In this document: piece after piece, positions 1 to 11,775 of the stretch
Numbering within the stretch: position 1 is the stretch's first letter
Layout of the letters: every line of letters starts with the position of its first letter
NCBI GenBank assembly: GCA_000827205.1
Contig: KN832560.1
Location: 1,379,244-1,443,243 of the forward strand
Length of the DNA: 64,000 nucleotides
Reading direction: 5' to 3'
Origin: Plicaturopsis crispa FD-325 SS-3
Taxonomy: Eukaryota; Basidiomycota; Agaricomycetes; Amylocorticiales; Amylocorticiaceae
Program-made: the position numbers and the translations under genes
The notes under the pieces: generated by a model
Databases searched by the model: none
Told to the model about the DNA's origin: nothing
Seen by the model: the letters and a program-made list of their open reading frames with translations, nothing else

Positions 1-736
1 GTCTTTTTTCACTGACTGCTACAGGTTCCATTATAATTTTTGCTGTCCAAAAGGTGGGGTTTTTTTTATAATCCAGGCTTTTATTGGGCAGAAAAAATTC
101 CTGTATTGTAATAATGCATCAGATGAAGGATATCTGTAGCATAAAAAGCATGGAACCAAGCATCAAGGTAGGGAGGGGTGCAGCCCAGCCAGGGGTATTT
201 TTTGTTTTTTTTTTTAAAGTAAAGACCCCTGACACCTGTGACTGTGACAAGAGAATAGTATTGCCCTGGGAGGGAAGAAACTGGGGAGGAAGAAAGAGGA
301 AGAAACAGTTTCTCCCTCATGAAGAAACTCCCTCTGGAGGAAAAAACATTGTCCTTGAAGGTGATTTCCCCCAAGGAGGAAAAAATTTTCCCCCCAGGCC
401 CTGCCAAATTTTGGTGGGAAAACCCGACTTTTAGGCCTCTTAGGCCAATTATTTAGCATAAATTGTTCACCCTAAGAGGGGTGTAAAAGTGTATGCCAGA
501 GGTGACCTATGCGGCACTCCATATCAATAATATCTGGCTCATTGTGCTTGTCCCTTGGTACTTACCTGTATACTTTATGTACTAAATTGCACAATTTATT
601 TTCACATATTGGGTGACACCTACATTGAATTGTATATATATACACAGGAATAGCATAAGCTAAATATACTATTTCTGCTACTGCATATTAAAGATTCTTT
701 CTTGATGGAAAATTTTGGAATATGATTGGGGAGGTA
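1..736. other. AT-rich non-coding stretch
   Basis: No convincing gene. The stretch is AT-rich with purine-rich runs built from GGAGGAAAAA-type words around 270-400. The short open frames overlap each other on both strands and resemble nothing I know. It lies downstream of the DUF6535 gene and shares its low GC content. Confidence 0.5.
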
Positions 737-3700
737 TTATACAGATCCATCAAGTGATAGTGCTAGGCCTGGTGCATACACAGATTCTTCAGAATTTGGT
801 TTAAATAATGTCTTTCTTTCATTTTTCTTAAATCCTAATGAAGCAAGTTGTAGCTGGAGTTTGTCACATGCATCAACTTCTTTAGCCAAATGTATTTTCC
901 AGGTGGGTCTGCCACCCATCCATGCATCAGCTACATCCATCCATTCTTGGATGCAGTCAGTCAGATCAGGATTGAGCTCTAAAGCTTTCACCACCTGCTG
1001 GCTGATCCCAAAGTCAATGAAGGGACTAATGAACTTGTGTCTGTCATCATCTAAACGGAAGGACTCTCTTAAACCAGAACAGAGGCTTTTGCAGACCAAC
1101 TTAATAAGGGTTTTATTTGTCTTTGATGTGAGGTTGGCCTGAAACTCTCCAGGAGGCTTGTTTTGCAAGTGTGTATGTTCTTTGATTCTGTTTTGCAGAA
1201 AATTTCCCAAAAATGGAACAATTTTTTCAGCTACTAGATGTAATTGTCCCTGCCATTTTGAGGTGAGTAGACCTGTAAGAATACTGATAATATCTACTTT
1301 ATGTTGTAGCAAAAGTCCATCCTTGAGCAGGCATGGGCATATGAGATCAATGAGCCATGTGACAGAAAATATTGTTGTCCATTTTGGAGATTCACCAGCA
1401 ATTCTTTTGATAAATGTATTGATATATTTATCAGGTAAACCTAAAAAAACTTGATGATATGATGCAGGTGGTATGTTCTGCTGAAGGAGGCTTTCATAGA
1501 GATATATAATCATATCTTCAAGTTTGGAGTCAATAGTCTGACTTTCTGGTGCAAGGGAAAGTTTGTATTGTATGATAATATGTAATGATTCACTAAGTAG
1601 CAAGAACCATTCTTTATGTGTGGTAGGGTAGTTAGATTCCATGAGGTACCTCTTCCGCTCTACACTGGTTTTCAAGGAAAACAACCTTAAGCACAAAGTC
1701 AGTTCTTGAAGAACAGTATCAAATTGCATATGCCGTGAGCCCAAAAGTTCAAGAAGCTTCACAAGTGTGTCTTTTCTTTCTATCCATAATGACTGACTTT
1801 CTGATCCAGTTAAAATATAGGACAATGTCCTCACAAGAAGGCATATGCTATCATTAGTGATGCAGCCTTTTTCTTTAGAGGCCACAAGCAAAATGTGGAT
1901 TTCCTCCAAAGCATCACATTCCTTTTCACCAAAGATATGTCTATATGAACTGTATCCAAACTGCAAGTGACGATAATGGATCTCTACACATGCAAGTGTC
2001 ACAAATGCATCTAAGTTCCATCCATTTTGATGCATCTCCTTCAAGTCATCCTGGCAAATATTTCTCAATGAAATCCATAACATTATCCAGTCACCAAATA
2101 GAAATCTCGGAGGGTTGTCACTATGCTGCTTAGATATTGGAGGAAGGCCATTGTTCTCTAGATAATCTGGATGTCTCCATATGGACATAAGGGAATGCAT
2201 ATATGCCGTAGATGCAGAAAGCCTATTGAATCTATCATGATTTGGGCCCAATGTATTCAAGTTTTCCCAAAAATAGCTGTCCTGAGTGGGAAGTGGAGTA
2301 TATGCTCTTTGCACAAGTGCATTTAGAATATCATTATTCAGAACTTGATGAATCATCTTTCTTGTATAATTCAAGTTCACAATAGATTTCAAGGCTAGAT
2401 CGACAACTTCTTGTTTCTGTGAAGACACCAGTAGCCAGATTATTCCATCCAAGTCAAGATCAGATTTGTATTTCTCAATCTCTTCTAGCTCTGCATTATG
2501 GCTATATGACTGGGCTCTGGCTTTACTCTTTATTTGGATTTTTGTCCTGTTATTGGCTATATGATGGTCTTGCAATATTTTGTTGCAAACTGTGATGACA
2601 TAGGCAAGAAATCCCCACAGCTTCAAATAAAGGTAGAGCCAACTTTGCCGAAGTAACAGTAGAGCAGAGCTCTTATATGGACAAGTGGAGCATGCCAAAG
2701 GCAGAAGCAAAGTAACCATATAACACAACAGAAATAAGGCTATCAGGGCTAAAACAACATAAGCCACAGGCTTATTTATTTGCCACAGTTGTAGCACCAA
2801 GCCAACAAGAAATAAAGCAACAGATAGGTGTATCAGGAGTGGTAAAGCAGAAACAATGCCAGGCACATGCCAAGTCACAAGAGCATTATATCGGTATTGG
2901 CGACGATGGGCATAGTCATGTGGGGTTCCACTGCTAAGGCTAAATGTATAAAACTGAAGCCACTGTTTCACAACCATAGCAGCCATAGCAGCACCTAGAC
3001 TGCAAGCCAAGCTAGAAAACCAAAGAATGTTGACACCAATGATACCAGCAGGCACAGAGAACTGTTCAGCTGTAGGAATGGAGGAGGAGCTGGTCTCATT
3101 CCGAGCCAATGTTTGTAGAGTTTGAGTAATCTTTAACAGCAAGTCTGCAGTAGTCTGCTGAGGATCAGGCTGTAGGTTTTTATAGAACTCGATGATGAAT
3201 GCAGTGAGAATAGCAGAGAAGAGAGCTGCCTGTTTAGATATGGTATGTAAGCTTGATAGACCAGGTGCATCTAAATTGAAGATGAGCTCACAAAAATCAA
3301 GATGACATCCATATTTTGGTTCCAGCTTATGATAGTGTCTTTATCATGCTGGGTAGCTTCATCAAGATAATCCTTCCATATTTGAGCATCCTTTCCAAGA
3401 CCTGGCCGGCCACCGGAAGGGAGGTCTTTGATGGATTCAATATCTCATAGAGTTGAAAGATATCAGCAAATGCATAGTGAATGCCAACTTGGTACTCACC
3501 AGGATTGAAAGTGCGAGAATCCTTTCCTGGAGAACGATGATAATGATTTGGAAGTGGGGCATGTATGCTCAAGTGTCCATCACTATGCGGATGCAACATA
3601 GAATCATGACCCTTGCCAGTGGGCGAAGTCGAAGGTAGTGGGATAGTAGTCTCATAATGCCCAGAGCCTGAGACATGTTCCCATGGCTTTGGAGGGAGAA

Positions 3701-3866
3701 AAGGTTCCATGACTGGAGAGTCAACAATACTTGGTGTTTTATCCATGACAGGTGAATGTCGATCGGCATAGTGAACCCTGCGAGTCCCAGTAACGGGACT
3801 AGAGTCACCGTCCCGGGAAGTAACCTCGGGCAGTTGGATATCAGCCATGATGGTACTGTGAGCCAT
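737..3866 (-). CDS. DUF6535 multi-pass membrane protein
   Basis: Three exons (3866-3500, 3401-3292, 3229-737) encode 989 residues. After a hydrophilic N-terminus of about 120 residues, the DUF6535 domain starts with IWKDYLDEA. It continues through the first membrane helix (LIFAALFSAILTAFIIEF, about 156-173) and QPDPQ, followed by three more hydrophobic segments near 216-245, 282-308 and 314-336. The remaining 650 residues are helical-looking, without a domain I recognise. Both introns are needed: read through, each frame ends at a stop, and splicing restores the typical family sequence. DUF6535 is an expanded basidiomycete family of unknown function; the predicted location is a membrane. The gene is clearly more AT-rich than the genes further along. 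The start could also be the Met six codons downstream. Confidence 0.85.
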
Positions 3867-4277
3867 CCGGAAGATCGTATGATGCTAATATATGTGTTCA
3901 GCAGGAGTAACAAAGGAACAGTGGTAGGAAACGGGCGGCAAAAGAAAAACTTGAAAGAGCCCACAGCATGGGGAATATATATCGGAGCTATATGCATTTG
4001 GTCCGGTCGGATTGCTTCTCTACTATTGTTCTCGAGACCGAGACATTCGAGGCTCCGTGGCAAGTGGATACAGACAATTGGAACTCACTCAGGAAGCATG
4101 TACATATTTGTATACATCCGTAGATCACTCATCAGCAATAGACAGTTCGGTGTTAACAGTGAGAAAGATGCACCAGAGAACCTCTCGGCATGGAACGACC
4201 TGCGCAACAAGATATAAATTTCACTGACTGGCCTCGCCAGAGAGTCATATAGCTGAAAAATGCTTGCCTTGATGATC
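3867..4277. promoter_or_regulatory. Intergenic region upstream of the DUF6535 gene
   Basis: This stretch holds the 5' flank of the DUF6535 gene and the 3' flank of the first DUF6699 gene, both on the minus strand. A TATATAT run near 3972-3980, about 110 bp upstream of the DUF6535 start codon, could be a TATA element. I see no gene here. Confidence 0.35.
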
Positions 4278-5545
4278 CTAGTGGGTTTGCTGAGCCGGAG
4301 TATCCATGTCTGGCTCATGTGAGCACAGAACAAACGTGGCAGGCACGGCAACTGCAAACCGTGCTGCGAGATAGTCGTCGTCGCGATCCAAACCACCAAA
4401 ACTTACTCGACGCGCGAGCCAGTCGAGTCTCCTCATAGCATCGGCATTTCTGTTCAACGATGCAGCAGGTTGTCCATGCTCGTCCTTAATGCTACGATTG
4501 GCTCGATACGCCGCTATGAAAGCGGCTTTATGCGATGGCGAGAGTTCGTCGACCTCCTCCTGGATAACGAACCTGGACAGATAGAAGTGGATCTCGTCGA
4601 TAACGTCGCCACAGGTGACGCCGACGAAGCCATCTTCCGCGTGAGCGTGGATGATCCACGGCAGCGATTTCGATACGATGCAGAGCCTCCGTAGGCGTGG
4701 AAACGTAGCCGGTGAATGAAGGTGCTGAGACCACTCGTCGTCGGACATGGCAGGAGAGCAAGTTGCATAGGACGAGGGATAGAGCATATTCCACTTGATC
4801 CGGACTTCGCCATCTGCATGAAGTGATCTGAGCAGAGGGTTAAGTTCCGGGAGAGCCTGCAATCGGGGAAGATGTAGTGGATTGAGGACCGGCGAATCTG
4901 AAAGCAATTTCAAGGTTAGTGGATGTCGTACACGAGAAGAAAAGTGGTGCACAACTTACATGTTTTTCCAGCTAGCCACGTAGTGACAACGACGTCTCGA
5001 AAGTCGTCCTGCGAGTGGTCTGGTTGCACTCTACTGGGACGCCTCAACGGTAATCCTCGATGCTTAGACGGTCTTTCGAATGTATGTCTTTCGTTACGGG
5101 TTGACACACCCCAGTGTGCGATATACTGGGGTTGAGAGGCAGCGAGACCCGACGCGACTAGTTTCCCGTGGATCAGAGAGGCTGAAGACGTGGCTGGACG
5201 AGTGGTTGTCATGAGCGGTGGAGATGCAAGGGGCAATTTGTCTGTTCCAACCGAATTGCGGCCACCCCCGACACCTACGGTGCTTTTCACAGCTATGGCT
5301 GGGCCTTCTAACGAGAGCTCCATGCGGTCATCCGAGATAGTTGCCTGAGGCCCGTAATAATCGTCTAGGGATGTTCGTGGGCGCCCCAGTGTTCTAGGAA
5401 GGGCGATAGAAGCCGAAGTCTCATGTGTGGGATGACGCGACGAATGATTCGGAGAGTGAGATGAGGACGCGCGCAGAATGGATGGACCAGGGTTGATTTG
5501 GCGATGCTTGGGTTGCGACGGGCGGGATGAAGGACCGTCCATCAC
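4278..5545 (-). CDS. DUF6699 domain protein, copy 1
   Basis: Two exons (5545-4960 and 4897-4278; 62-nt intron, donor GTAAGT) encode 401 residues. The N-terminal 190 residues are polar and low in complexity (Ser, Pro, Arg, His), probably disordered. The DUF6699 domain follows: YSPVLNPLHLPR at the splice junction, IKWNMLYP, then a PWIIHA strand and GVTCGDVIDEIH, and ends with RRLDWLARRVSFGGL. These are the usual landmarks of this basidiomycete family, whose function is unknown. Two further DUF6699 genes lie within 8 kb on the same strand, so local duplication is likely, although the N-terminal parts are unrelated. No signal peptide or membrane helix is visible. Confidence 0.85.
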
Positions 5546-6129
5546 GGAAAATCGAGCGACTTTCAGAAGTCACAGTTGAAGATTGTCAAGCTGATTAATT
5601 GCTAGTAAACGCTTCACTGAGTAGGATCCTTTCACTAATAAGTGATGGGGACGCACCTGGCAGTATCAGCACTGTATAGGGTAGATTGTATTGCGTGTAC
5701 CGTGTAGCGTGCACGAGTATGTGATCCAAAGCAAAAGAGACGGAACGTATGAGCAGGGTCGGGACAACCTAGATGGAGCGCGATCCGAGCAAACATATAA
5801 GTATGTGGCCTCCAAATCAAATGGCTCACACATACCTTGTACTAGGAATAAGAGATAAAATTACAATGGACTATACTTTTGGTGGTACAACTACAAGGAG
5901 CGCGACATATGTGGAGTCCCTTGTAAACAGTAAACACGGCCGCGGCGGTCGAAATCGCGTGGCATTATCCTCCGCCACTTTGCCGCAGGTTTCAAGTTTC
6001 ATACCATCTGCAGCCTGTCTCTAACTTTTTGCTTTTCATTCTCAACGGCGCTGCAGCTTACGGTGACGCGTTAGCCATTCTGTATGCTGCAATAGGGCCA
6101 TTTTTCCGGAGTTTATCCAAGCAGAAACC
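5546..6129. promoter_or_regulatory. Divergent intergenic region, DUF6699-1 / ALG2
   Basis: This 584-bp stretch separates the start codons of two divergently transcribed genes and must contain both promoters. I see no gene in it and no motif I can name with confidence. Confidence 0.4.
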
Positions 6130-7746
6130 ATGTCTCGCCCTCTCCGAGTTGCTTTCATCCACCCCGACCTGGGAATCGGTATGTTTCTAGGAGTATATGT
6201 GCAGTACGCGTATACCTGACCCATCCTCACAACAGGAGGCGCAGAGCGCCTTGTGGTCGACGCTGCACTTGGCCTGCAGGCCCTAGGCAATAAAGTAGCC
6301 ATTTACACGTCACACCACGACCCGAACCACTGCTTCGACGAGACGCGCGATGGTGCGGTATCGACTGTTCAATTGGTGCAGATAACCTAATTTATGGTAG
6401 GCAGACTCCAAGTCCACAACGTGATACCGCCGTTTCCGCGCTCAGTGAAGGGCAAGTTCCATATCCTGCTGGCGCACGCCCGGCAGCTGCATCTAACCGC
6501 ACACCTTCTGCTACCGTCCTCCCCCGAGTATGACGTCTACTTTGTGGACCAGCTCTCCACCTGCATTCCGTTTCTGCGCGCATTTGCAGGGAAACGGGTG
6601 CTCTTCTACTGCCATTTCCCCGACAAGCTCCTTGCGAACGGCGCGTTTGTGGAGGACAAATCCGCCAGGAAGAAGGTTGGCCTGCTCAAGGCGATGTACC
6701 GGTTCCCTATGGACTGGGTGGAGGAGATCACTACGAGTGCGTACCTTATGACGGTGCAGCTTTCCAACCGCTAACTGTGATGCAGGACAGGCGGATGTCA
6801 TTTTGGCCAACTCCAAATTTACCGCGCGAATCTTCAAGTTAAACTTTACATCCATCAAGACTGTCCCCAAAGTGGTTTACCCGGGCATCAATATCTCCGC
6901 GTACGAGACAGCGCTGGACATGACTGACCCTGACATCCAGCAAATTATTTCGTGAGCGCTGTTTCATGCTTTAAATAAAGGATGCCCTGACATGTGAGCA
7001 GAGACCAACCCACCCTCCTTTCCATCAACCGCTTCGAAAAGAAGAAGAACATAGCCCTGGCCATCTCCTCCTTCGCGCTTCTGCGCAAAAACCCCTCGGC
7101 ACAGTCGACGGGTCTCCGCCTCGTCATCGCAGGCGGGTACGACCCGCGGCTCGAGGACAACATGATGACGCTCGTCGCCCTCATCGACGCCGCCAAAGCA
7201 GCTTCCCTGACGTACAACATAGTCGCCCCGTCGACCTCCCGCGTCACCATCCCGCCCTTCAACACCACACCGTCCAACCCGGACATCCTCTTCCTCCTGA
7301 ACTTCACCACCGCGCAGCGCTCGGCGCTCCTCAACGCGCCCGCGGCACGCGCGCTGCTGTACACCCCGACGAACGAGCACTTCGGCATCGGACCCGTCGA
7401 GGGCATGGTCTGCGGCGTGCCGGTGCTCGCCACGGACACGGGCGGGCCGACAGAGAGCATCGTCGACGTGGAGGGTGAGCGCACGGGCTGGCTGCGCGCG
7501 CCGGACGCGGCGCTGTGGGCGGAAGCGCTTGCGGAAATCGTCGCATTGTCGGCGGAGGAGCGTGCGGCTCTGGCGGCGCGCTCGCGGGACCGGGCGCGCA
7601 ACCTTTTTGGGATGGAAGCAATGGCGAAGGGACTGGACGGGGCTCTGCGTGAGGCGGTGGCGATGGGCCCCGTGCGTGCGTCGATGCTGTGGCTGCTCGT
7701 GCCGCTGCTGCTAGCGTATGCGCTGCGCCATTGGCTGCTGTCTTAG
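6130..7746 (+). CDS. ALG2: Alpha-1,3/1,6-mannosyltransferase Alg2
   Basis: Five exons (6130-6178, 6236-6352, 6401-6736, 6786-6951, 7002-7746) encode 470 residues. Alg2 adds the second and third mannose (alpha-1,3 then alpha-1,6) to the dolichol-linked oligosaccharide on the cytosolic face of the ER during N-glycan assembly. The sequence has the GT4 layout. Near the N-terminus it reads IHPDLGIGGAERLVVDAA. The middle has FYCHFPDKLL, and LLSINRFEKKKNIALAI starts the second Rossmann half. The sugar-nucleotide motif NEHFGIGPVEGMVCGVPVLA lies near residue 347, and a C-terminal hydrophobic anchor (LWLLVPLLLAYALRHWLL) ends the protein. Length matches the family. The second intron has a weak donor (GTGCGG) but restores RDGRLQV exactly. 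The gene is divergent from one DUF6699 gene and convergent with another. Confidence 0.95.
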
Positions 7747-8112
7747 TACGCCGCTTATTGTATCCTGTGACTTCCTTCAATGACAGGCGCTGCACTCGAG
7801 TATTTATCTACTTAGGCTATCCCCAGTATAACATGTAAGCGGTATTCATTATCGATTGGCAATGCTAACTAGGTATCGTACTTACTACATAGCGGTATAA
7901 CAAAACGGGCGCGAGAGCGATATCAGTATCAATGGTCAGGACATAATGGATGTATAGGTAGTGGGGCGCGGACCTGTCCGGAACGAGATAGCGTGTCAAT
8001 TAACTGTGAACGAGAGCGAAAGAGCGAATACAACAACATCGCGAGCCTAGTGGTATGCCGGGAGAGTGGGAGAAGATAAAGGAACAGAATGAAATACAAA
8101 ATCTAAGGCACA
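7747..8112. other. Convergent 3' intergenic region
   Basis: This 366-bp stretch lies between the 3' ends of ALG2 and the second DUF6699 gene. It probably holds both 3' UTRs and polyadenylation signals. No gene is seen. Confidence 0.4.
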
Positions 8113-9918
8113 TTACATGTGGCTGCCCGCTCGACTGCCCGCCGCCGAACGCGCGGAGCGCGCGGACCGGCCCATCGAGCTCGCGCGCGAGGGCACGCCG
8201 TCGCTCGACTCCGTCAGCTCGGAGTCGTCCGAGTCGTCCGGGTCGTCGTGCACGTCCGAGCCGTGCGTGTTGCGGTCCAGGCGCCGCAGCTCGAACGTGC
8301 ACGGCATCTCGACGTTGAAGCAGTCCTCGAGATACCGCCTGTTCACGGCGATGCCCCCGAACACGGTGCGCCGGAGCAGGAAGTCCGCCCACATTAGGTA
8401 TTGCTCGAGGCGGCCACCGGGCACGTCGGGCGCGGTGCTCCTGTTGTATGCGTGCGCCGCGAGGACGTTGTCCTGGGTCAGCCGACGGCTGGAGCCAGAC
8501 TTGGGAAGTCTGCTGTACATCTCTTTGGGTGCAGCCTTGTGCAGCACTTCATCGATTTTGTCGATAACCTCGCCGCAAGTGACGCCAACTGCAGCGTCGC
8601 GGGCAGAGACGACGATTTCCCTGAGTAACCCTTCGGTGACAAGCGATATCCGCGTCGTGCGAGGGAAAGTAGCGGGAGCTTTACGTCCCGCCATCCAAGC
8701 CCGGTGGCTTGCCTTCTGGCTCGCCAGCTTGCAGTGAGGGCCGCTGTCGAAGAGCATGTCCCATAACAAGTGGTCCTTACTGCCATCTTCGGTTGGCGGC
8801 TCAAGGATTGGATTGAGCTGCAGCGTTGCTTCGACGGCAGCCACCTGCTGGGGTGTGAGGACGACGCCATCTACGGAGACATATTGTTAGCCACATCCCA
8901 AAAGCGTAATGGAGTCGGAAAGATACACACAATGCGCGCCTTCCGCAAAATGGTCGACTGTGTCCGCTTTCATGGTGCGGCCGGCCGCGATATCAGCTGT
9001 AACGCCCTGCGTGGGACGTTGTCCATTCGGGGGTGGCACATTCCCGGGTGGCGCAGGAGGCTGGCCCCACCCACCGGCAAGCGGCGGCGGCGGCGGGTAG
9101 GACCCATATGCCGCCGGTGCCGATGCGAATGTCGGCGGTCCCGCGGCCGATGGGTAAAGATTAGCTTGCCCCCCTGGGTACCACGGACTCTGGGGTGGGG
9201 GAAACGAAGCTGACGCTGACGCTGGTCCGCCGACGGGCGGACCCCACCCCTGAGCACCAGTGCCCGGATACCCGTTGGGTGGCGGTGGTGGTGGCTGGAA
9301 CTGAGGGTACATTGCAGCCGAGAACGGAGCACCAGGACCGGCAGGAGGAAGATTGACAGTGCGGTCCCAGGGTGTAGCCTGTGGAACTGTCGGCGGCGGT
9401 CCGTAGGGAGTGCTGGGAGGCACAGGCTGAGCGGTCGCCCACGGCGGCGGTGCAGGTTGCCCTCCGGTCGTGGGGAAGCCGGTGTAGTCGGACGAAAGCC
9501 CACCACCACCGTGCACGGGAGGTGGGCCATAGGACGGCTGAGCAGCATAAGCAGGACGTGCAGGGTACGGAGGCTGAGGAGGATACGGAGGCTGAGGGGG
9601 ATACTGAGGCTGAGGAGGGTATGCTGGAGCTCCGTAGCCCGGTGGCAGTTGACTGCCGTTGTGAGGAGGGGACATGAGAGGCGGAATCACAGGGTTACCG
9701 TTGTAGGGAGTACCCGGGTATGGACCGCTGGTGTATGGCAACGGCGGTTCGTGATGGGCTTGCTGCGCCCAAGGCGGGGCTTGAGCGTCGTAGATAGGAC
9801 GAGAAAGAGGCGGCTGGGGGGAAGGGACAAAGCCGGGAGGGGATGCGTTCGAGTTGGACCTCGCAACGCCTGGGAGAGGGGGGATAAAGGGCTCAAAGTC
9901 GGGGGTTGGGAAACTCAT
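8113..9918 (-). CDS. DUF6699 domain protein, copy 2, with long Pro-rich N-terminus
   Basis: Two exons (9918-8931 and 8870-8113; 60-nt intron) encode 581 residues. The first 330 residues are a Pro/Gly/Tyr-rich disordered region with PPQPPYPPQP-type repeats. The DUF6699 domain starts at the splice junction (YGVVLTPQQ), then LQLNPILEPP, LLWDMLF, GVTCGEVIDKIDEVL and LMWADFLLRRTVFGGI. The tail is acidic then Ser/Arg-rich (DDPDDSDDSE). The repetitive Tyr/Pro part resembles low-complexity regions that phase-separate or bind SH3/WW domains, which is only an inference. The domain landmarks match copy 1, notably the GVTCG(E/D)VID stretch. Function unknown. Confidence 0.85.
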
Positions 9919-11775
9919 ATTGGGAGGAGCTGAGAAGTCGTTTTATGGAGATGGGTGTTATGCTCGGCCTCGAAAAACGCGTAACACACGATTGTCACAG
10001 CTCGTCAGGGCGGGTCTGTAAAAGGGGTCAGATTGGGACCAATTTGTGCAGAAAGCAGTAATCACGAAGGTTCGGGGCGCACTTTAATCTATGAGTCAGG
10101 CAATTTTGCGCGTGACGGCGAAGGCGCTGTCTCGGGGCTCGGACCACGAATCGACAGGCAGCGACACGGTATCCGTAGTGCCCTACGGTCTTGGTGGAAT
10201 GAAGTAAGGTGGAGTCCTGGCCGAAATAACTCGTCCACAGGATCTGGAGCCGCTGGGGACGCAAGTCGTCAGGTGGGGGGCGGTGCCGAGTGTGTAGCTG
10301 GCACCGGCGTGTACCCTACGACCACCCAAGCAGAGTCTCCGAGGTCACGAAACTGCGAGGACGGGACCAAAAGGGAATTTGCGAGGTTTGACAGGGTATA
10401 ACGCGTCGAATTTGGCCGTGGAGATGGTGGTTGGGAACAGCAGTTATTGCACAGCCGATTCGGTTTTTTCAAGTTCGCGCGGCCGTTTCCCACCACGCGC
10501 CGAGGGCGAGATGAATGTCGTGATAGCAGCAGATGAAAACCTGCAGTACGAAGACGAGAAGACACGCAGAATAAACGATAGGCACTCGAGTAGAATTTGC
10601 TTGAGAGAAGAAACCGAGTCAGGACCCACAAAATCACAGCAGCGAAGGTCGACGAAAGCAGAATTGTCAGATCGCGATAGGCCGTGTGGCTGTACCCCTT
10701 CCATCGCGGCACCACCCGTATTTGCCTCCGTCCGTACCCCAGCCTCCATCGGAGTCTACCCCGCACACCTTGCAAACGGACTCAAAAAAAATTGCATTTA
10801 CGGTGCAAATGTCCTCTCTGAGCACATCTATCGTATGGGGAATAAGTATCCAAGCCCCCCTCTCTCGCAATGAGCAGTTATTTCTTGGGCGCTCACGGCT
10901 TCACGGATCACTGAGCACAGATATATAAGTAGACTCACAACGCGTGTTTTTGACGGCACTTCTGCGCGAGCGCTACACGAATGAATAGGACTAGATCCGG
11001 CAGACAACGCGCAGAGAGCACCGGGAGGCAGTAGTTCCTGGGCTTGTGTCCTGGAAGCTTCGGGAGGAAGACACAGCACTCGGTCGTCGGACATGTCTTT
11101 GAAGAACGCGAGAAATTCAAGCTGGACTCCGAGCAACAGACCCCGGTTTAATGGTGCTGGAATTCTGCGTCGAATGCAGGCGGTGCCGTCCATTTGGAAT
11201 CGACGAATTAACGGAACGGTGCAACATGCGGCCGTCCGTTAAGAATTTCACGCCTCGCTTGGCCCATCATTCCGCGATAGTTGGTAAAGCTTCCACACCA
11301 AACCCGAGGACGCAGTCGTGAAACAATGCCTGTAGTTTCGAAGGAGATAAGAGCGAATAGATGCCATAACGCGAGCAGTCAGGTGCATACCGATAATCAG
11401 CGCAGCAGCTCGCCAAAAACTGCGTCCATCGCTACGAGGTCCGAGTGACATCTACGCACATGCAATCAGCGCGCTGAGGTTCGAACCTAGAAAGAAGGAC
11501 GCCGAGCAAGGGGACAAAGGTGAAGTCCGGAATGAATGAAGACCGGAGGAGATCGACCACAGTCAGGGTTCAGACATCGCCACCACCGTCACGCGAAAAA
11601 CACGCTGCACAAGCTCTGGGTTCAGGGAGATTCCATTGTCGCAGTCAGGAGTGAGACATGTTAGGGTACAGCGCAGACCGATGATTCCGGGGAATAAATG
11701 CAGACAGGAATACAGAGCAAGATAGCACAAAGCACGAGATGAAGACGAGACGATACACGCGCACCCAGTGGCCGC
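9919..11775. other. Long stretch without a supported gene
   Basis: About 1.86 kb between the 5' end of DUF6699 copy 2 and the 3' end of copy 3. Open frames on both strands reach 168 codons (10269-10775) but overlap in several frames, have no recognisable domain and lack convincing splice joins. A palindromic word near 11468 resembles a tRNA B-box, but no A-box or cloverleaf precedes it. A decayed DUF6699 gene cannot be excluded. Confidence 0.45.

Noticed and set aside
10269-10775. 168-codon minus-strand open frame between two DUF6699 genes
   Set aside because: It overlaps open frames on the opposite strand, has no recognisable domain, and no splice joins extend it to a plausible protein.
11248-11451. 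Possible two-exon small gene on the minus strand with a GTATGC donor and CTACAG acceptor
   Set aside because: The joined product would be about 60 residues with no family resemblance; splice-like words occur often enough by chance.
11460-11485. tRNA B-box-like palindrome GGTTCGAACC
   Set aside because: No A-box at the expected distance and no acceptor stem can be drawn around it.
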